From the NCBI GenBank assembly GCA_963070105.1, contig OY718803.1, forward strand, positions 8,165,823 through 8,229,822: a stretch of DNA of 64,000 nucleotides, written 5' to 3'. Positions within the stretch are counted from its first letter, which is position 1, and each line of letters starts with the position of its first letter. Shown here in pieces: positions 47,496-64,000 of the stretch. Source of the DNA: Litomosoides sigmodontis. Its lineage: Eukaryota > Nematoda > Chromadorea > Rhabditida > Onchocercidae. Position numbers and translations under genes: made by a program. Under the pieces are notes generated by a model that was not told the DNA's origin, did not search any database, and worked only from the letters and a program-made list of their open reading frames with translations.

Positions 47496-48173
47496 AGTTT
47501 GTCAGGTGAATAACATTTTCGTAGCGCTGAAAACGCTTACGTTTTGTACACTCAATGTTCCATTATTTTTTAACATTTTTATAAAATTATCTAATGTTTA
47601 TTTACGGTTTCATTAGCAGTAATCTTGCTGTTTATCATTTGATGAACCTACATTGCTGCTGCATTTTGCTCTTGTTGTGTGAGGATGCTCTTCCATCTTA
47701 ATGAGAAATATTTCGTTTGGTGTGAAGATAGTGAAGTAAGTCCCCTACATTCCATGTGATTTGCACCTCGGTTGAAGTAGAAGCAGTTGAAACCATTACG
47801 TGGATGTTGGTATCGTCCACGAATTTATGGCTGCAAGAAGTGGTCCATTGACGGAAGTTACGGTAGTTGGACATATCGATTTTTTCAAGCAAGCGTTATG
47901 TTTTACGGGGGTGGACCAGAAGTTTGAGTTTTAGGAGGGGGATAACGAAGGTTTTGAAAGAGGTATGTGAATTTCTATGGGTGAGGACCGTTCGACAAAA
48001 TTGGTTCCGCTTTCAAGTGAAGGTGGTGTGGGCTTAAATGGAAGTGACGTTTTTATAACGCTTGTAACTTGAAGCATGAAGCTCCGTTTAAAATTGCAAG
48101 CTTTTCCCATTGTAGGTTATTGGTTTTGTGCGGGGGAAACAGTCTTTTTGGAAGTTGAAGAGTTCATAATAGG
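47496..48173. other. intergenic region between eL34 and ZFR
   Basis: About 0.7 kb, same-strand genes on both sides. No gene seen. The spacing would allow an operon of the loose filarial kind, but no direct evidence of one (such as an SL2-type signal) is visible. Confidence 0.5.
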
Positions 48174-59554
<11,381 letters not shown>

Positions 59555-61960
59555 ATGCTGTTGTTCCCCAATTATGATGATAAGCTATGATAAAATGATA
59601 TGAAAATATATATTCTTTGTGTTGTCAGTTGTAGACGATGATATATGATAGCGGCGATGATTACACTGATTTCTTTCACTGTAGTACCTATATTTTTTAC
59701 AGCGACAAATATTTATCCAAATTTTTTTTTGTAATTTCTCAGATGATTTTTCTGGTTTTAATTTTTCAATTTTTTTTTGGAAATTTTTGTTTTAGTTTGT
59801 CTTTAATCGTATTGTTTATTTTTAGCAAACCCACAGTGCGTGCTGCTGTAATTTTTATCCTTCAGAATCATTGTTTTTTTTGTCATCCTCTGAGGAAAAA
59901 TCTGATCAATTGTCCGTCTTGAAGTCTTTTTACCATCTGTTGGTATTTTAATCTTGCTAAATTATCACTATTGTCTATTCGATCTTTGGGATTATGCTAT
60001 CGTATTTTCATCATCCTGTGTTAAAGCGGATTTAAAGATTTTGAGCGTCTTCGGCTTTCTGAATTGTTTCATTTTACACGGGGCAATTTGTATTTCGGTC
60101 GAAATTTCCTTGCGGTTTCCATCGTTTTTCCAGATTATTTATTCAGTTAGATCTGTGTAAAGCTTGTTCAGATTGCATACATGTTTTCCTGTTATTTTTA
60201 CTGTCGAGAAGGGAGCAATTCTTGTGAATTTCCGAAATGACGACTAGATTGTCATTTTTACTGTGTGCGAATTTCTTCTAATGAAAATCAGGGAAGCCGT
60301 GATCGGCACATATACAGCAATCTGTTTAATGACGAGAAAGAATTTCGCGAAAAAGGAAGAAAAAGTATTTAAGAAGCAAAGAAATTATCGTACTTTTTAC
60401 CCGTGCGTGTTTGATAGTGTGCCATGGCTAAAATGACTTGAAGTGGAGTGAAATGTGGAGCAATCTCCTCCTTTCCTCAATCACTTTGTCCGTATTGATG
60501 AAATTTCTTTTGCTTTCCATGTTATTGTTTGGTTCCTTCTTCTTTTCCGCATTGGTTTGAAGGATATAACTTTTGAAATAAATTCCTTGTAGTCAGTATT
60601 TTACAGGAAACATCAATTATCAACTGAGAGCTGTCACATTCTTTGTTATAAAGTATCACTGTTTGGGTGCAGATAGATCGTACTATGAGTGGTGCCTCTT
60701 TATACTGTTAGGTAAAATGTTGCTTTACACATGTGTAAACTTTCCGTCGGTTAGAACTGATCGTACTGTATCCATTTTTTTTCAGCAAAACATTCTTATT
60801 GGTCGGTTTTTTACCGCTGGAAGGGAGTCTCTCTACCTTAGATTTCTTTCAGTTGTGGGTATGGCAAAATTGGAAGGGACGTGCAGGTGGAGAGTTGGAG
60901 TTTAGTTTTAATTGCTTAATTTGTAATAGAAATTGGCGCTTGGTGTTTTGTCCAGAAAAGAAACATCTCGTTAAGCGTTAGCAGTTAACAGACATCAGAA
61001 AATCTTTCAAAAAGCATAAAATATGAGCTGACAATTCTGCGACAAGACGATCAGTTTTTCGATAGCCCTTCACATGCATAACCGACTGAAAGGTGATATT
61101 TACAGCTTTAAAGTTAAGTACGAAAAGAACAGACGGAGTTAAGCTACTAACTGGGGCTTTCGGTTACGTGCAACAACCTGACAAATGAGCTCTCTCATGT
61201 TTCCTCCCTCAGTACTGACCTTTCCCACAAATCAAGTGGCGCAATCTACATCTTGCCAGATCATTAAGCAGCAAAAGCTGTTGAGGCGTACGGAATTACC
61301 AGCTGGTGCGATGTTCCGGAAATTCGTATCTGCAATGTTATTTTTGAAAGTATGACCTGCTTTGTAGCGTCCGGAAAGTTACACGAAGAATAGCAAGTTC
61401 GGAGAGTGGACACCAATGGAATCGTATAAAAGGCGAGCGGGCACAATTTCACGAGCGATTTGTTTTGTGTTTTCTTATAAAGAGAATTTCAACAATTGCA
61501 TTTTGATTCGAAATGATTTTGTCTGAAAATGATCAAGTCAGATAGATGGAATGTAACACTTACCTTCGAGGTAAACGGCCCACTTCAGGCCACTAAGCCG
61601 TACTTTTGACCGACTCGATGTAGATTACAGAGCTATTATAAGAGATGTACAGATTTTATGGACGATTAAAATTTATAAAATTCAATTCTACCGGTTTCAA
61701 AGGTTCTTGCGCTACGCTACATTCGCTACCATTCAACTCTTCCTGTTAACGTCGGTTCATAGGACAAGCATACATATTCGAAACGAATCAGACTATGGCT
61801 GACTTTCATAGATGCTTGCTAATTGTCTTCCATCAGTTACGATAATCGAAATATGCAAACTGACCGCAGTCCAGCCACGTTAAGATTAATTGTAACTTCC
61901 ATCCTAACTTTGATCTCACCCGAAAAAAACCTTTGAAAACGTCCCCCGAATCGATGAAGT
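59555..61960. other. ZFR 3' flank and intergenic DNA
   Basis: No gene was supported. The first part is probably the ZFR 3' UTR: GATAAA at about 59589 is the nearest poly(A)-like signal, and the first AATAAA lies about 1 kb after the stop. The right part (about 61.1-61.9 kb) is GC-richer and holds a TATA box and a small TTACCT/AGGTAA hairpin near 61568-61582. Confidence 0.5.
61425..61432 (+). promoter_or_regulatory. canonical TATA box
   Basis: TATAAAAG flanked by GC-rich sequence (GGCGAGCGGGC directly after). A start would be expected near 61455. The next recognised gene begins 2.1 kb downstream beyond a satellite, so the link is uncertain; the transcript could be an outron-bearing precursor or a non-coding RNA. 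Confidence 0.4.
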
Positions 61961-62389
61961 CTTGTACGAGTTGTGTGTGCGTGTGTGTGTGCGCGCGTTT
62001 GTGTGCGTGTGCGTGTGAGCGTGTGTGTGCGCGTGTGTGTGTACGCGTGTGTGTGTGCACATGTGTGTGTCTGCTTTCTATTTCCAGGTGTGTATGTGGT
62101 CTGTCTGTCTGTCTACGGACCTACCGATGTAATGTGTGTATATATATGTCTGTGTGCGTATGGGCGTATGAGTGTGCGTACGCGTGTGTGTGTTGTGTAC
62201 GTGTGTGTGTGTTGTGTACGTGTGTGTGTGTTGTGTACGTGTGTGTGTATGTGTAGTGCCTCTATATGTATATATGTGTGTGTGCACATATTATATACAT
62301 AGGCATATGTGTGTATATCTGCAAGTACACACCTATCCTCATAAGGTACGTTCCTCTTTGCAATTTGTTTTTGGGGTATGCGTGTGTGT

Positions 62390-62516
62390 GCACATGTGTA
62401 TATATATACATGTGTGTGTGTGTGCACATGTGTATATATACATGTGTGTGTGTGTGTGTGTGCACATGTGTATATATACATGTGTGTGTGTGTGTGTGCA
62501 CATGTGTATATATACA

Positions 62517-62540
<24 letters not shown>
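62390..62540. repeat. minisatellite of 34-38 bp, four copies
   Basis: Copies start with GCACATGTGTATATATACAT at about 62390, 62424, 62462 and 62498, each followed by a variable (GT)n run that accounts for the length differences. The core ACATGTGTATATATACATGT is nearly self-complementary and could extrude as a cruciform. Confidence 0.85.
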
Positions 62541-62550
<10 letters not shown>

Positions 62551-62580
62551 CGTGTACTCTAGCGAGCTTGCTCGTTGAGA

Positions 62581-62690
62581 GTGTCTGTCCGTTGGTCTGT
62601 CCGTCGGTGTGTCTGTCTGTCCGTTGGTCTGTCCGTCTGTGTGTCTGTCTGTCCGTTGGTCTGTCCGTCTGTGTGTCTGTCTGTCCGTTC
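62581..62690. repeat. 32-bp minisatellite, about 3.3 copies
   Basis: The block CCGTTGGTCTGTCCGTC recurs at 62589, 62621 and 62653, with a partial copy at 62685; the period is exactly 32 bp. Confidence 0.9.
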
Positions 62691-62910
62691 CTGTTGGCTC
62701 TGGGGTTTTTTGCTGTCTGTCTATTAAAGAAGGATGATGTGCATGTGCGTGTGTATGTGTGTGTGTGTGTGTGTGTCTGTGTGTGTGTACATATGATGTA
62801 TAGATGTGTCTATGTATATATGTGTATATATATATGTGGGTGTGTGTGTGTGTGCGCTTATGTGGTGTGCAGCGTTGTGTGTGTGCGTGTGTGTGCGCTT
62901 GTTTTATAGG

Positions 62911-63457
62911 ATATGGAAGTAAAGTTAGGGTGACATCCTGAAAGATTTCTCACTGAAGGGGACTTGACGTATCACTCACTCACTACCTTATGTCGAATGT
63001 TTCTAAAGTCATTGACTTCTTGTTGAATGAATTTTGATTTTTGTTAAATTTAGATATCGGTTACGTGAAGTTTTGTTTCCGGAGTCGAAAAGTCATAAAG
63101 GAAAGCTGTTGATTTCGGACGTAGATTTCAACTTCAAACAGCCATTATGATGACACCGAAAGGTCCGTAGACTTACCTATTTTCATATATTGAAATTTAT
63201 GCCAAAATTCATAAATAACATTGCAGATACGAATTTCACTTTTAATTCTTTCACTCACTTTTAATTCTTCGTCGCTCGTATGTGCAATGAGTGATAGCTT
63301 CACACGTGACCTAATTCACACCAGCAGTCGGTTGCCATAAATTTTTGCATTTGACAGTTAGGATAGTCAATCATTCATGATCTTTTGTTGCATAATTTTT
63401 TGAAATGATATTGAGTAATATTGAGTTGAGGAAGGAGTAATGCGTTTTTTAACTTAT

Positions 63458-63499
<42 letters not shown>

Positions 63500-63581
63500 T
63501 AGTAGCTTTTTTTCTAGCAGTTTTATTCCAACTTAGTAAATTTATGCGTGATCGGCATTTGTCAGTTATTTTCCAGGTCAT
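62911..63581. promoter_or_regulatory. upstream region of the last gene
   Basis: About 0.67 kb between the GT satellite and the start codon of the last gene. It contains a (CT)n tract (63459-63496) and ends in a TTTTCCAG acceptor at 63576, a likely trans-splice or first-intron acceptor. Confidence 0.5.
63459..63496. repeat. (CT)n microsatellite near a gene start
   Basis: A pure CT run of about 36 bp, ending some 85 bp before the ATG at 63582. This placement mirrors the (GA)n run just upstream of the gene at 38041. Confidence 0.9.
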
Positions 63582-64000
63582 ATGGTTGCAAATGGCGCAG
63601 ATGGGAAAATTGAATTAAGCGACGAATTAAAAGTAGCAATAGCGACGGAAGTTCGCGCACAGATCGTACCAGTCGTTAAGGAGATAGTTCGTGAGGTGGT
63701 TACCGAGATACGCAGTGTGATGACTGAAGTGATGGCACCTATTTACGATGAGCTAAATCGACTTCGTAGCAGCACCGTCACCACAAATGCTGGTGGTAAC
63801 ACAAATGGCTTGCAGTTGCACGCAGCTTCTACAGCTTCTGCAACTTCCATTGCAGCGCCTGCTACGGTTGTTGCGTATCCGTCCGAAAGCGCAATTTTGG
63901 CTGAAGTTTACGCAGCAACAAGTAATGTTGCAGTAACGATGGGTGGTACTGCGTGCGCAGACGCTGCTACGGCTGCTGCAGTCGCTGCTCAAAATGCACA
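63582..64000 (+). CDS. unrecognised Ala-rich protein, 5' part only
   Basis: An open frame starts at ATG five bases after a TTTTCCAG acceptor and runs without a stop to the window edge (139 codons seen). The first 60 residues are strongly helical with a heptad-like hydrophobic pattern (ELKVAIATEVRAQIVPVVKE, IVREVVTEIRSVMTEVMAP, IYDELNRLRSS), suggesting a coiled coil or amphipathic helix. The rest is low-complexity: Ala, Thr, Ser and Asn with short Gly runs (TNAGGNTNG, AATAAAVAAQNA). Codon positions look protein-like and the GC content is above that of the flanks. No family was recognised. Low-complexity Ala-rich regions of this kind occur in transcription and RNA-binding factors, but no such role can be assigned without the remainder. 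Confidence 0.65.
   Translation, partial: MVANGADGKIELSDELKVAIATEVRAQIVPVVKEIVREVVTEIRSVMTEVMAPIYDELNRLRSSTVTTNAGGNTNGLQLHAASTASATSIAAPATVVAYPSESAILAEVYAATSNVAVTMGGTACADAATAAAVAAQNA

Larger units (their letters stand above)
61971..62910. repeat. compound GT-rich satellite
   Basis: About 0.94 kb made almost entirely of GT, GC, TA and CTGT steps. It includes (GT)n, TTGTGTACGTGTG units around 62190-62250, a 34-38-bp minisatellite, a 32-bp minisatellite and a final GT/TA block. The long Cys-Val or His-Thr open frames it creates on both strands are artefacts. Confidence 0.95.

Noticed and set aside
61833..62909. Overlapping long open frames (up to about 245 codons) in the GT-rich block
   Set aside because: Translations are Cys-Val or His-Thr low complexity on both strands, produced by the satellite.

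Overview
The window looks like nuclear DNA of a parasitic roundworm, most likely a filarial or other spirurid nematode. The DNA is AT-rich and the genes are split into many short GT-AG exons. First exons sit directly behind TTTCAG-like acceptors, as expected for spliced-leader trans-splicing. The left end is packed with (GA)n, (CT)n and (CA)n microsatellites. Nothing bacterial, viral or plastid was recognised. The species call is inference; no rRNA, tRNA or spliced-leader gene is visible to fix it.

Layout. (1) 1-17.7 kb: about 17.7 kb in which no gene could be supported. It is AT-rich, with a dense series of GA/CT/CA repeats and two or three promoter-like islands (about 3.4, 5.3 and 11.95 kb). 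(2) 17.7-32.0 kb, plus strand: a furin-type proprotein convertase of the blisterase family. Thirteen shared exons lead to two alternative 3' ends, one a short membrane anchor and one a Cys-rich furin-repeat block with its own membrane anchor and acidic tail. (3) 34.2-35.9 kb, plus: mitochondrial ribosome recycling factor. (4) 36.2-38.0 kb: a possible decayed coding stretch, a 37-bp tandem repeat and a cluster of AGGTCA half-sites. (5) 38.0-39.7 kb, plus: an unrecognised four-exon gene. (6) 42.05-43.2 kb, plus: an intronless, divergent V-ATPase subunit C, probably a retrogene. (7) 45.6-43.8 kb, minus: proteasome beta-type-2 subunit (pbs-4/PSMB2), six exons. (8) 46.5-47.4 kb, plus: ribosomal protein eL34. 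(9) 48.2-59.55 kb, plus: ZFR, an RNA-binding protein with three zinc fingers and a DZF domain, about 22 exons. (10) 59.6-63.6 kb: intergenic, with a GT-rich satellite of about 0.9 kb. (11) 63.58 kb to the end, plus: the 5' part of an unrecognised Ala-rich gene that runs out of the window.

Most genes are unrelated housekeeping or processing functions: secretory proteolysis, mitochondrial translation, proton pumping, protein turnover, cytosolic translation and RNA processing. They do not form a pathway. The most notable points are the dual C-termini of the convertase with a perfect 16-bp hairpin just ahead of the Cys-rich exon block, the intronless V-ATPase C paralogue, and several structured or repeated non-coding elements. 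Exon boundaries were derived by hand from splice sites, reading phase and similarity to remembered families. All assembled coding sequences are in phase, but none has been checked against transcripts.
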